This document shows, one piece after another, positions 35,284 through 48,236 of a stretch of DNA of 64,000 nucleotides (position 1 is the stretch's first letter; every line of letters begins with the position of its first letter). The notes below the pieces were generated by a model. The model searched no databases. It was not told the origin of the DNA and saw only the letters and a program-made list of their open reading frames with translations. The translations under genes and the position numbers were made by a program. Source of the stretch: Nipponacmea schrenckii (taxonomy: Eukaryota > Mollusca > Gastropoda > Lottiidae); the NCBI GenBank assembly GCA_030562195.1, contig JAUJPP010000002.1, forward strand, positions 62,001-126,000, in the 5' to 3' direction.

Positions 35284-37744
35284 TTATACAATAATCAAAA
35301 TAATTTCAATCAAAATAAAAAGAATTTCAGTAAATATTAAAGAGGGAGAAAATACGCCACTTTCAGATTTCATGCCGTAAGTTACAGTACTGAAACCAAT
35401 AGGAGAATCTTCCAACTCATCGGTTGTTTGGTTTACAATATGTCTGAATGGGTAATCTTTCGAAGAAGTATTGCTTTCTGAATCTTTATTGATATGCTTA
35501 TTGTTACAAATTACCGCATATTTAGTTAGAAAATCAGATAAGCAAACAGTAACACTTCCATTATCGTGAAATATATAATCATCGATAGATAGATTTAATT
35601 TTGAATTAAAGATAAGTAGATTTTTATTTGTTTTGTTCATGAGAAAGTCGTCTTCATTGAGTGAAATCTGGCAGCACGATTCGAGTCTTGAGAATGGAAC
35701 AAAAAGAACTTGTTTACTATATTCAGCTAATGTCTCGTTATCAGATATATAATTTACAGATTTATTAGTCCCCCTAATATACTGAACTAGGCAGTTATTA
35801 TGGGCTATATGTCCACAACGGTGGGGATGTTTGATGATGATGTGTATGAATATATGTGAGATAAGATCAATTAGCCATTCCCGTTTAATAGGTGTTGGAT
35901 TTACTAAATATAGTAAGGACTGCTGTTTAAAGGATGAAGAGGCATTACAGATCCATTGCTCGAGTTCAAATAATTTCATTGATGTAACTTGAAACCCTGA
36001 TTCCTTGATATTGTCTGCAATACTTAAATGTTTTAGGTACAATTCCGCTTCTCCTTTTTCGATATCTTGACCATCTCCTGTGTGGATTTCCAAACAAAAT
36101 TCATATCCTATGACATTACTATGAAAAGGGCTCTCACAAGCAATACCATTAAACACCTTACCAATAGAGCAACTTATATCAAAACACCTACCCTGAAAGA
36201 ATTTTCAAGATGATCACGATTAACAATAAACACTTTTAAAGATAATTTAGTTCTATTAGGGTGATCTTTGAAATTTAATAATTGGGTGACTAAATGGTAA
36301 GCTATAAATTCGTTCGTAATAACCAACTTCAAAGCATCTTTAATTGTGTTAAGGATTGGTCTGAATGCTCTGACTGAAATACCACAGATGGTCGCCGCCG
36401 ATTGCATGATTGCACCCAACTGAATGAACTTTGATAAAGCAAGACCTATTGCACGAATGCAGCTGGGTTTTGGTGAGATTGGTTAAGTAAAAAAAATGGG
36501 GTGATTAGGGCGAAATTCAACTCTTACGTGACACGGTACGACATGCCCTCTTAATGCACACCCATTGGCTGTCAAGACGGTACAAATAAGACGGTACAAA
36601 TAAATATTGCTGTAGTATATGAAGGTAAAACGTGAAGATGTAATGTTTTGTCGTGACACAACCGGTATAAGATATCCCATGTTATTTTAAATATAATAGT
36701 TAATTAATCTCAATTCTGTGGACAAAATTTTGGTATAGAAGTGATTTCTTTGTAAGTAAAGCCATATAATAGAGAAATTCCACTTACCTTCAGATCTATA
36801 AAATAGTCACCTTCGTAGCATACGTTTGGTGGCGGCCGCCCGCGCTCTTTTTCAGATTTTGTTTGTGGTAAATCAAAAAGAAAAGCCTCAAATGCCCATT
36901 GTCGTATTTCTGGTTCCGGTTCTTCTTGTATCAATTCATTCAAATCCTTATCAGTATTGCATAAATAACAAAAAATGTTGTGATATTTATTCTTTACAGG
37001 TACTTTATAAATCTCCAATATACAAGCGGCTTCTATTATATCATCCCTCTGTCTCCATAACCCACTAATATTACATGAATGTATCAGATATTTATCATTA
37101 GGGTAACAAGTGACGGGTACTCTGATTTGCATACTCACATCTAAATGACAGTCAGATTGATTCATTGCTGCATAATAAACGTCTATTTCAGATTTTGCCT
37201 GTAAGAAGATATCTCTGTCTTTACATACCGCTGATATAGAAAATGGCTCAAGTCTTTCAACACTATTACAGCCTGCACATGGTATACTGCTGTAAAATGC
37301 ATGATTAACGCTCCTGGACCAACCAAGGATCGGTATAAGATTAAGCGGTGTTTTATCGGTATATTGTTCACAATTTCTTCTCCAGCTGTCATCTGGGTAG
37401 TTTGGTGGACATTTACTTACAAGACGATAATGTTGTGATGAATTAGTAAATCTACCAGTTAAATCAGCCGAGATGCATTCTGTGTCTGTATCCTCTTTAT
37501 AAATGCCATTGTATTTAAAGGCTGTAGTTGGGCAGCAATTATGCCGTATAAAACAATCTAACTCACAGCTACACTCCCTACACAATGGATTTGGGGTTTT
37601 ACGTTTACTTGAAGAATAGGAACAAGGTGACTGTCCACAATACTGATCATCGATTAGAATAACGAAATCCTGAAAGGTTTTATTCTCTGCTAAAACGGCA
37701 TTATAATAAAACATCAGCAAAACAATTAGAACGGTAAAACTCAT
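35284..37744 (-). CDS. Secreted or membrane-anchored somatomedin-B-like protein (paralogue 2)
   Basis: Two exons, 37744-36788 and 36192-35284, joined in phase 0 (CTGAAG|GTAAGT donor; TTTCAG|GGTAGG acceptor), give 621 residues. Layout matches paralogue 1. A signal peptide (MSFTVLIVLLMFYYNAVLA) is followed by a cysteine cluster with CSCELDCFIRHNCC, which has the C-x-C-x3-C-x5-CC spacing of somatomedin-B. Next come the shared C-N-x-[ST]-G-L-W motif and KYHNIFCYLCN near the exon-1 end, and exon 2 with IGYEFC corresponding to YGYEVC in paralogue 1. It ends in a very hydrophobic tail, FTEILFILIEIILIIV, directly at the stop, which strongly suggests GPI-anchor processing. Sequence identity to paralogue 1 is low outside cysteines and motifs, so this duplication is old. 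Function unknown. Confidence 0.88.
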
Positions 37745-38275
37745 TTTTTATTTCTGCACACAAAAAGAAACTGTCAGGTCTATCTATATCGACATATCAA
37801 GGGTCAAGTAATCGGCCATAATGAAATCATAAAACTTGAAAAGTTAATGCCTATTCTATATCAATTTTGTTGAGTTAATTCTTTAAAATAGCGATAATGG
37901 TATTTTAAATCTATTCAATTCTTGTCAATATAGAAGTATTATAATAATGCAGTTCTGATCCAGAGTTTTAAGTGATAATGTCCATTATAATACGGGAATT
38001 TAAATGGCAGAATTTGATATAACGAAATGATTAAACTTACTTATCACTGAATTAGCTGTACCTTCCATTAATATTACATGAGCTTTTGAAAAATATAAAA
38101 AATGATATAAATATATCAAACACATTTTTTATCAAACTTCACGAAAGTCTAAAAGTCGAAAAGTTTAGGGAAAAAAATATCACATTTAGATTGTGGTTTC
38201 ATATAAAGATAAGAGATATAAACAATATTATTGCATATGAACGTCATTTGATTTGAATATTTTTAATAATAACAT
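37745..38275. other. Upstream of paralogue 2, no gene seen
   Basis: AT-rich sequence. The first 150 bp should hold the minus-strand promoter; a TATAGATA stretch near 37780 is a possible TATA element. Nothing else is supported. Confidence 0.35.
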
Positions 38276-38279
38276 AGAA

Positions 38280-39020
38280 TACTACCAACTTATTTTATAT
38301 GAATAGTATCATATTTAAATGTAAATGAAATATTTAAATATTGTCAGCTCAGTGACTTCTTATATATAAATTGAATAGCATACGATTTATTCAAATGTAT
38401 TATGAAATCATCAAATGATAAGATATTAACATTGTTCATTATACATGAATAGGCCTATCATAGGATTTAAAAAAAAAATTTATCATGAAATGATAAAATT
38501 ATAAAATACATGTACTTACAATTACCTTCTTATACAGAAAATTAAATAGCATACGATGTTTTTTTTTTAATGTAACATGAAATGATTAAATTATATTATA
38601 TTTCCAACTTCACGACTTCTTATATATGAATAGAATAGCGTTTTTTACTAAATGATAAAATTCAATTGACCAAAGGCTAAAGTTTTAACAGTTCATTTTA
38701 TATGATACGATTGTTTAATGTAACATGAAATGCTCAAATTATAAGATATTGTCAACATAATAATTTCTTATAATATATGAATTGAATAGCATAGGTATAA
38801 AATATTTCCAACGTTTATGACCTCTTATATAATTATGAATTGAAAAGAATAGGATTTTGTGAAGTGGTTAATTTATAAAATATTGAATGGCAAAAGATTT
38901 TTTTTTTTTTAATGTAACATAAAAAATATCAAATTATGAAATATTGATAACGTAATGACTTCAAATTCCTGAATAGAATAGGATAAGATTTGGTTTTTCG
39001 TGTTATTATTTTATCAATAT
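38280..39020. repeat. Diverged AT-rich tandem repeats
   Basis: Words such as GACTTCTTATATATGAAT, TGAATAGCATACGAT, TGTAACATGAAATGATTAAA and TATAAAATATT recur every 90-130 bp in the same order, about six times, with many substitutions and short A or T runs. No coding content. Confidence 0.7.
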
Positions 39021-39390
39021 TTATTCATTATACATGAAAATATTTAAATATTTTCCCCAGGTTTCTTTTAAATTTCGAATTTCCAACTTCGATCATTACG
39101 ATTGTAATCCTGAACCAATCATCTTTTATTGAAAGCTAAGTACATTTAATTGAAAACAATAACATGTTTTCTTTGTGTTGAAAATTCAGTCAGATGAGTT
39201 TGGTCACAGAAGGCTAAATAATTAATTTCATCATAATTTTGTGCAGCTAATGTTTTAAAAATGCCAAAAATATGTATATTACTATGGTGTTTCACTTCTT
39301 TGTTAGTCGGTGAAATTTGACTGAGTTTCTGGTTTAATTATTTCATATCTAAACATTTGATTATGTTATATATAAATATATATATCATAG

Positions 39391-39452
39391 TCCATAAGGT
39401 GCAGAAGAGTAGCACGTAAACCACCCATTCATTTCATTTAATTTCATTTCGA
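39391..39452 (+). mobile_element. SINE 3' end fragment
   Basis: CCATAAGGTGCAGAAGAGTA followed by a CGTAAA block and ATTTC-type tail repeats. This is the 3' end of the 7.05-kb SINE family, here in plus orientation and lacking the head and body. Confidence 0.7.
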
Positions 39453-39454
39453 AA

Positions 39455-40680
39455 AGATACTCGAAATAAGTAAACGAATTTAACGTTTAATTGATTGATT
39501 AAAAGACAACTGTGAATGCTAATTCTTCGGGACATTAACAAATGCGGAAATCACAAATATGTTGGTATTACTATTTCCTGTATCAGTTTAAAATAAAAAT
39601 TTCATTTTGATAAAGAAAAAATTCAAATTTCTGACGTTTTTCACCCTTCGTGTTTCGTATTTATTTTTTTTCTCGTTTGCGTTATGCAATGTTGTCTATG
39701 AGATATCTGCGCTAGATCGTCCTATGAAAATTTACACAATTTCATTTGTAAAATTAATATAAAATTATAATTGAATCCCAGCTTACAATCCAATAAAACT
39801 TTTCAAATTATATATAGTAATATATATAATCTTAGAATGAATTTAACTCATATTAACAATTTTTGAGAACTTTTTGTTAATTCTAAGATGCAGTATCACG
39901 CAGTCAATTTATACGAAACTTTCTTCACAGTTTTAAAATATTATTAAATTAATGAGAAGTAATATAAAGTTCTAGTTATATAACAAAAGTTATAGACTGA
40001 AAATCTTATACAATGTATCATAATATTTAATTCAAAAACAAATCTGCTATATGCTAGTGCGTGAAAATCCTATAGTTATAACGTGTTTCGTGATATCTTT
40101 AAATAATTCTAATCAAATAATAGGCCTGCAATAATAATATACAATTATTAAAATAACTGGGGAAATAACGCGAAACTTTGATTAACAACGTGTGTCAAAT
40201 ACTGTTTAATAAATAAATGATAATTTATTATGAATTATTTTTATTCTTTATCATTTTAACAATGCGACAAAAACAAAACTATTTTAATATAGTTAGTCAG
40301 AAGGTGTCATGCTCTAAAGACCTGTGCATGTTGCATTATTCAATAATATAACTACCTAATTCTAGACATAAAAGTGTTCAATTTCAAAATACAGTATATA
40401 CTTATACAACTGAAAAATTCTTGTAGAGACTAAATAACAAAATTACATAAAATATATTTACATCGAAAAATTATCTGCTTGAATTTAAGAAAGAAAGAAT
40501 CAGTGAATATTGATGAACGGGTTAGATCTAAATACTTTACAAACTAATATTTAACCACATGATACGCAGTGTTTAAAATGGTAAAGCATGAGGTCAAAAA
40601 GAAAAAATTAAAATAGAGGATTTTACCCCCACGCGATGTATTGTTCAGTTAACCAGGTCGAAATAAACTTCATACAAAAT
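39455..40680. other. AT-rich intergenic DNA upstream of the chromobox gene
   Basis: No exon, RNA gene or recognisable repeat seen. Confidence 0.45.
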
Positions 40681-40687
40681 ACTGCGG

Positions 40688-40695
40688 TGACGTCA
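40688..40695. promoter_or_regulatory. Palindromic CRE site (TGACGTCA) upstream of the chromobox gene
   Basis: A perfect cAMP-response-element palindrome lies about 95 bp before the chromobox start codon, in a short segment less AT-rich than its surroundings. CREB/ATF-family factors bind this sequence in animals; use here is inference. Confidence 0.5.
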
Positions 40696-40789
40696 CACAT
40701 TGAGTATTATGGGATGTAGCGATGCATCAATGGCACGGTTTGTAAAACCGTAAACAACGGAAAATTTTACATTGTTTTCTCACATTGGA

Positions 40790-43687
40790 ATGGAGTTACA
40801 AAATATGGGGGAAAGGGTTTTTGCTGCAGAACGTATTGAGAAGAAGAGGACATTGCGGGTAAGAGAATTTATCTTTGTTTTGTGCTCGTTCAGAACGAAT
40901 TATTTGACCTACTCTCACGATATATACGTTTTCATTTTATAGGGCCGGACTGAATTTTATATCAAGTGGAAAGGCTGGTCGACAAAGTAAGTTGAAATTA
41001 TTTTTTATTCTCTTATTCTTATTTAAGGAATTTTATAAAAAATATACAGAGATAGATAACATTCTTTTTTATTTTTGCTATGTAGGTTTAATACATGGGA
41101 ACCAGAGGAAAATATACTTGATCAACGGTTAATCCAAGCATTTAAAGCGAGGTTAGTAGAGACATTATACATCTGTCATGGCCGCTTGTTATAATCACTT
41201 TTCTTAACACGATCAACATTAGTTTTACTATTTTAATTTTTTTGACATCTAATTTTGTTACAAATATATTGCTTTAGTTTGAGAGAAAATGATGGCAGAT
41301 GTCATAAACGAGGACCCAAGCCTAAGAAATTAAAATTACAGCAAGTAAGTGAACTTTAATCAATTTATTATGGTGTTTTATATCGAAACGAAAAATTATT
41401 TGCGTTTGTTTTGGTTAATTTCCAGAGTTCTTTTATTTTTTTCTTTTTATGATATTTTTTATGAAATTATTTGTCTTGGTCCGATTAATATGTATTGGAT
41501 AATAGCCTATATTAGAAAAATGTAGTAATATGTCGTACCATACAAAAGTCAACGTATGAAGGGAAAAGGAAAAGCTGTCCTTTTAATTGTTATAATAATA
41601 TATCGTTCTAACATACGATAATTCTAGAAGTATTTACTAATTTGTTATAATTTATATATTCTGAATCATTGTTATATTTCCGCCCAGGCTAGGCTACATT
41701 TTTCATGTTTATTTCCTATACGCGTGGCCTTGGTTATAATACACTTATAAATAATAATCATTTTTGAATTAATAAAATACGCTATTATTCATCGAAGTAC
41801 ATGCATTTGGTAGGCCTTTTACGTTGATAATACCTGCAAAAATAATCATCAAAATAGAGGAATCTTGAAGAGCCATAGTAAACAGCAGTTTCTGTCTACT
41901 CATTTATATAGAGTGTTGTTGTATAAACTAGCACACGTAATGATATAATGTGTAGTATATAATTATCGTACTAATAATAACACAATCATAAAACCTTTTT
42001 ACATACCGGTACTTCATTTAACATCTGCTTCTTGGCTATTTAGTTTATAACTTTTAACATTTTTGTGAAGAATTTTATAAGGAAATGAATTAATAAATAT
42101 TTTTTTTTTCAAAACCTATTTACTAACTATAATCTTACTGTTGAAACAAAAACAATTGTGAATTTCTGAATTCAAATTATTCTTTTAAAATCAAATGAAT
42201 AAAACGTTTCTATATTATTATTAATCTTCTAATACTAGTAGTTTTTTGTTCCGCTGTAATTTTTGTTAATATTGGTTTTTGAATGACCTTTTTGAAACTT
42301 AAAGCACATTGTTGATTGATTAAACTGACGAGTTTTTTGGAAATTTCTGGAAATTTAAACTCTCAAAACACGTGTAACTTTAATTTGGGCGATTTTTAGT
42401 GAGTTTGGATACCACCTTTTACAATGAGTTTAGAAATATGAGACACTTTATAATTTTATTATTTAATAAAAACAACCTGAATGTTTTTTATCGAAGATCT
42501 GATAAAACACTTATCAAAGTGAAAATATATACGCATATTTAGATATTAGCGAGAAGTCATTTGGTGAATATCACAAGTGTTTTGGTAAAAACATAATAGG
42601 TAAAATTCTGTTAAAAGACGCAAGTACGATATTGAGTGTCGTGAAGTTTAGAAAATGAGTGGCAATATTTAATATTACCCGAAACCCTGGCAAACGAAGT
42701 TTTTAATCCGGCAACGAATTTCATTAATTTCATATAATAGTTTTATTGAGAACAATCTACATTGTCATCACCATTTTACCAAATGATGACAAGATACTAA
42801 GGAGTAGTATTGCATACAATATGTTTTCCGTTATTTAATTTTAATGTAAGTTAGAATATTTTTCTGTCAATGTAGTCAATGAACGTATTTATACTGTATT
42901 CTAGGAAGCTGCTGCAAGACGAGAAATCAGCGAAGATGATAGTGATAAGAACGATGAGCACGAGGATGATGACGATACTTCAATCTTCGCCTCAGATACC
43001 AACAGTAACAGCAGTCAGGAGAATCACAATAAAGTAAGACAGAAAGAAATTAAAAAAACATCTGACGAACCAAGTTCATCGTCAAAGCAAGACAAGAAAA
43101 GTACGTCATTTGGCGAATCATCTTATACAGGATCTTCTGGTCCCAATACTACAGATCCGCCTCCCGTTCCTGTCAAACGAGGGCCAGGACGACCTCCTAA
43201 ATATCCGAGGCCACCAGGATGGGTACCCCCTGCCAAGAAAAATCCAGCATTGAAACGAGCTAGAAAAACGAAAGCCAAGTTGTTGAAAGCTGACGGAAAA
43301 CCAAAGAATCCAGTTGGTCGACCCCGTTTAAAGGACAAGGACAAAAAGAGACCAAAATTAAAAGTTAAAGTTACTAAACAGATGGGAAGGAGGACAAATA
43401 AAACAAGTTTTTTGAAAAATGGACATTCTAATGTTAAAAGTAATGGTGAAAATAATCAAATGTTAAATAACAAACTGTCTGATAGACTTGAACAAAGTGA
43501 TAAACTATTCTCTAAATTTGAAGAGAAACCTATTGAACTTAAGAATTACTGGTCACCTCCTATATCAGTGAAACCCGTTTTAGATAGTATTTGTATTACA
43601 GATGTTACAACTGAAACACAAACTATAACCATTCGTGAATGTTCGTCTGATACAGGATTTTTTAAAGCGCGGGAAAGTAAGGAATGA
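40790..43687 (+). CDS. Polycomb chromobox protein (CBX2/4/6/7/8-type)
   Basis: Five exons (40790-40858, 40943-40986, 41086-41151, 41278-41344, 42905-43687), all with GT-AG borders and consistent phases, give 342 residues. Residues about 8-60 form a chromodomain (ERVFAAERIEKKR..., WKGW, NTWEPEENILD). The aromatic cage F11, W32 and W35 that reads trimethyl-lysine 27 of histone H3 is intact. Next come a KRGPKPKK stretch, an acidic run (92-106) and AT-hook-like motifs (KRGPGRPPK at 173-181 and NPVGRPRLKD near 217-226). The C-terminal C-box (about 296-336) has YWSPP, ICITDVTTETQTITIRE and GFFK, the segment that binds RING1 in PRC1. It is thus the histone-reading subunit of canonical Polycomb repressive complex 1, acting in the nucleus. 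The start MELxxxGERVFAAE matches the family. Confidence 0.96.
41345..42904. other. Last intron of the chromobox gene
   Basis: This 1.56-kb intron between exons 4 and 5 is AT-rich, with no repeat or nested gene recognised. Confidence 0.7.
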
Positions 43688-44123
43688 ATTGAATTCATGT
43701 AAAAAAAAAATTCTATGTCTTGTGATGTATATCGTTGCACTGTGAATCTGTGTATAATTATTTTCAATATGAAACTTGATGTACAATGATATTATGTGCA
43801 TTTTTATATCAGTTTGTTGGTGGATTTAAAAAGGACAATATATTTTGATGTCTAGCAATGTATTGTGTATCATAGTCAGCAATTTCAGTATCTCATTAAA
43901 CTGACCCACTGTACAAATTTGTACAGAATTCGATGATTATAACTTTTACGACCTTTGCATCTATTTTCTTTATTTACCTACGTTGCCAAAATTGACGTCT
44001 TTATGTTCTTGTAAATATCTAGAAATACTTTTTGCCACCATTTGCATTTTAAAGTTATATTTTTTTAACATGTGTAGGTTAAATACAGCTGCATAGATAA
44101 CCCATTCAAATATTTCAAATGAA

Positions 44124-44129
44124 AATAAA
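44124..44129 (+). terminator. Candidate polyadenylation signal of the chromobox gene
   Basis: AATAAA about 440 bases after the chromobox stop codon, ahead of the Harbinger element. Confidence 0.45.
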
Positions 44130-44398
44130 ATCCATTGGGTCCAAACGACTTAACGCCAGTGAACCCATTTCTTTATTAAGGAAAAACCATTTCTGTGGAC
44201 GTGCAGTGATGGCGCCAGACTCTGGGGAATTGACTTAGTAGGGGACTACAGTTTCAAACTAGTGACGGCATCGCTAATAACGGGTGTTAACAAATAACAC
44301 CCCATGAGTTTCAAACTATTACTTTTCTGATAGAAACTGTGACGTTGACAAGTGTCGATCCCGACTTGGGTCCTGATATGCCTTCTGATTTTGTAATC

Positions 44399-45584
44399 CA
44401 GGGGCCTGGTTTTCGAAAGTATCTTAGGACTAAGACACGTCTTAAGATGGTCTTACGACATATCATAGTCGTAAGATGGGTTTTCGAAAGTGTCTTAAGT
44501 TAAGATAAATCATAAATTTCATCGTAATCTTAAGACACATCTCGACCTGTCTTAAGATGGACTTATGATTATCATAAAAGTTATGATGGACTTATGATTA
44601 TCATTCGATATCACGCGAATAAAACAATATGTCTGCTGTTTACATGTACATTCGACAACAAGCTGAAAACGTACGCCGAAACAGTATTTCGGGACAGATA
44701 TAATCCACTAGACTACATGGATGATGAACAAATAGTATGTAGATATAGACTATCATGCCCAATGATACTAGATTTATGTAGAATGTTCCAATCAGCCCTA
44801 GCAAGGCCAACATCAAGATCTCGTGCCTTTCCAGTTTCATTCCAAATCATGGTTGCACTCTGGAAGCTTTCAGATGGTAAATGCGGACGTCCATAATATA
44901 TCTAGACCAAGTGTCTCCAAAATAACGTGACGTAACTGCATGTTTAAAGAGGGTTTGTAATGACTATATAAAAATGCCAACTGACCAGGCTGGACTACGC
45001 AACATCATGAGAGGTTTTCAATAAAAAACAGACTTTCCAAATGTAGTCGGTGCCATTGATGGTACTCAATACGAATTAAAGCCCCAACAGAGGATGAGCA
45101 TCTTTATGTTAATAGAAAGAGCTACCATTCTATTAATGTTCAAGCAGTTTGTGATTCAAATATAAAGTTTTTGAACATTGTTGCTAAGTATCCTGGCGCC
45201 ACTCACGATTCATTTATTCTGACCAATTCAAAGATATATGAATTATTCAACTCATGAGAGATTAACATTGGTTGGCTCTTAGGGATCAGTGGCTATCCTT
45301 TACGCCCATGGCTAATGACCCCAGTTCCCAATTACACATCGTGTAAGATATTAAATAAACAACTAACATTTAATGTTGATAATATATTTCTTAAGTAATA
45401 TCTATCAATTTTACTTTTTATAGAAAATGTTATCACTTATGACAGTCATAAGAGCATCTTAGCTATGACTATCGTAAGACAGCTTTGATTTACATTCTAT
45501 TACATGTCATAAGATAGTCTTAAAATTTGTCTTGAGATATATCTTACGACGTTTCTTACGATACTATCGAAAACCAGGCCCCTG
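44399..45584 (+). mobile_element. PIF/Harbinger DNA transposon, inactivated
   Basis: Terminal inverted repeats start CAGGGGCCTGGTTTTCGA on both ends, and subterminal CTTAAGA-type words recur on both sides. The interior is a broken HARBI1-like transposase (separate entry). No convincing 3-bp target duplication is visible. Length about 1.19 kb. Confidence 0.85.
44660..45345 (+). pseudogene. HARBI1-like transposase pseudogene
   Basis: Frame pieces spell the family in order. First comes an N-terminal part with the DDEQIVCRYRL and ARPTSRSRAFPVSFQIMVAL motifs. Then, after at least one frameshift near 44875, DFPNVVGAIDGTQYELK contains the first catalytic aspartate (AIDGT). Another frameshift near 45085 leads to DEHLYVNRKSYHSINVQAVC, YPGATHDSFIL (second aspartate) and, beyond an in-frame stop at the end of YELFNS, GWLLGISGYPLRPWLMTPV. 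The usual GDSGYPL block reads GISGYPL, so a conserved acidic residue is lost. With several frameshifts and a stop it cannot encode an active enzyme. The usual DNA-binding partner protein is absent. Confidence 0.88.
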
Positions 45585-45589
45585 AATAT

Positions 45590-48230
45590 TTATTTTGTAG
45601 CTCCCATCAATAAACCGTGACCACGTGTGTTGTAGGCTATGAGCGTTAAATACCCCGAATTCATTTTAAAGAATAGACTGATTTTCTGTCCAAAATGTCC
45701 TTATTGCACACTGCATACGTTGTTTATCTTCACAAGTTCCCACTCCCCTCCCTCCCCAAGGCATAGAAAATGTAGAGTTATTCCCCTTCTAGTAAACTAT
45801 TGCTTTTCTTCTACATCTAATGAAGTCTATTTAAAGTGAACATATTAAAGCAAAGATATTAAAATCTGACCTGAAATAAAATGTATTTTAATGTTTTATA
45901 TGTAGCTTTTGGCATAAATATCATTTAATTGCAAATAAATATTTTCGACACAGCTGACAATGCGCCCATGAAGAGGAAAACGGGAGTTTTATGTTTTGAT
46001 TTTTTGAAATTTGTTATAATTTTGATGGTAGTAAATCAATCATCAGAATCATTTCAGACCTACATAATAATAAGCAATATAATAGAATATACTAATATAT
46101 TATAATAAACACTTAAGTAATAGTCAATAATAATATATAAAACACGTACAGACAAGTCGACTTACTGACACATAATCCTGTCTCATCCTCACTTTCATTA
46201 AATCTTCTTATACACTGACCTTAATATTAATTTCTGGGTCCATTATATAATCCTATTATCATCAGGTGAAGTTCAAGCATTCAAAAATTAATTGGTATAA
46301 CTCCATTTCGTTGATGTTAGTTTTAGATTTAGTTAAGTTTTTCTCTCAAGTACATGTCTATTAAAGTCGGTATCATTTAGTTATATTATAATGTACCTTG
46401 GACATTGTACCTTCATTCAGCAAAGGCGAATGAGGTAAAATAGAATTTGAGTTTAACAAATTTAAAATATAAATACAATGGTGAAGAAAGACATTCATTA
46501 AAAAATTTAATTAGCTACTGCAGTTCCATTAACGATATAGATTCGAGGAAATTTTACCTCATACTTATATTAATCTGTTTTTGCCCCGAAAGGATGTAGT
46601 ATAAATTTGGCTGAGCCATATTCAACATTCCGATATAAATGAGAGAACTGAGAACCAAGAGATTTGACAAACAAACAATCGTAATTGGTCTACCGGTTTC
46701 TAGAAATCAATGAATCAACGCCACCTATACTAACAAATAAAAATATACGTTGACTCTCATGGAAACTGAAAGTAGGATTTCTTATAAAAAAAGTGGGACG
46801 AAAAGAGTCTATCAGCACTTGTCTCTTGCGAATAGAATATTACAGAGAAACGTTGAGCTACATACTACTGTTCAAAAGATCCTTTGTAATCAATTTCTAT
46901 CCTATAAATCTGATCACAGTGAAGAGTGTGAACTATAGAAGCCTTGAATTGTTTTGCTTTATGTCAATTCAACACAATGTATGTTCATGTACTAAAAATG
47001 TAACTTAGTTCTTTTAGAATGCAATTTAATGCACTGTCATTATTTCAATAAAAAATGAAAATGGAAGTGGTCACGAGATAATAAAAACTCCATGCTATAC
47101 TGGATGAATGGAATATTCATTGTATTATAATGGGATAACAAAGTAAATATTGGAACAGAATCATATTATCGCTTTATAAAAATCCCTTTGTTTTTTGTAA
47201 AGGCCTTTGTTTCTGATCTATGTTGATGAGTGAACTACACATCTATTTACAGTGACGAAATAATAACCCATTTATATGGTAAGAACAATAGAAATCGGCC
47301 TCATTTCATGATTTTGATGTATGCTTTGGTCTTGGATGTACACAACATAGCCCGACCATTGTCCAATCAATCTTGAGTATAATTCACTGACCTGAATTAG
47401 GAGTATACTGGTACTAAGTCAATAAAGTCATTCACTATATATAATCGGAATCATTCATTGTTATTCCCGGAGATGATAAGGAACATTAGTTAAATAGTCG
47501 GTGAAGCAAATAGAGACATAACGAAATGTAAATACATTAGTTACTATCTCCATGCTACTGCTTCTTGATTTATTAAATCTAGTGACATAGTTTATTGAAA
47601 ACCAAGCTAGAAAGATGATGAAGATAAGCATAAACTTTAATTTCCAACCGCTAGACATAAAAGAATTCGATCAAATGCGATGTGAGAAGCAGTAAATATG
47701 CTAGGGGTTTCGACCGATACCAAATCATTATTTAGACGAAGCCTCTGGACAAAATTGGTGATTTCAGATTATGGAATGATCTAGCTACTAATTGGAAGTG
47801 AAACCCCTTGGCTCTTCTGATAAAAATCTCACGCATATTCTGTGCGAATTTGACTTTATGTTTTCTATCGCTCGCGGTACCACCACGGAAGTAAAAGTTT
47901 TTAACGATAAGCTTGATATTGTCTACTAATTATTTTTTGGATGATGTTCTCATTGAGAAGAGACATGCAAGCTACCAATCTATTTATCTAGAATTTGTCT
48001 CATCCTTTCAGTTAAACTTTAATGATGTATAGCGATATTAGAATAATGAATACTAATTAAAAAGAATCTTTCTTCGGGTGGCCCTTTTGATTGAAGCATG
48101 TCGAAGGGATTGTAAATTTAAAACCGATGATCTGCCCGATGATTCTAACATCCTGCTTAATTTCAACTGCACAATCAAGTTTGAAAAACTCGTTCACAAA
48201 GTGTTGTTAGATTTTCCTGAAGGAGGCGTA
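45590..48230. other. Intergenic DNA between Harbinger element and minisatellite
   Basis: No confirmed gene. One minus-strand frame at 47461-47658 begins like a type II membrane protein (see findings). The remainder is AT-rich with no recognised element. Confidence 0.4.
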
Positions 48231-48236
48231 AACAAT

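Noticed and set aside
36174..36419. Minus-strand 81-codon frame between the two exons of paralogue 2
   Set aside because: It lies in the intron; the exon pair joins cleanly in phase 0 without it and paralogue 1 has no counterpart.
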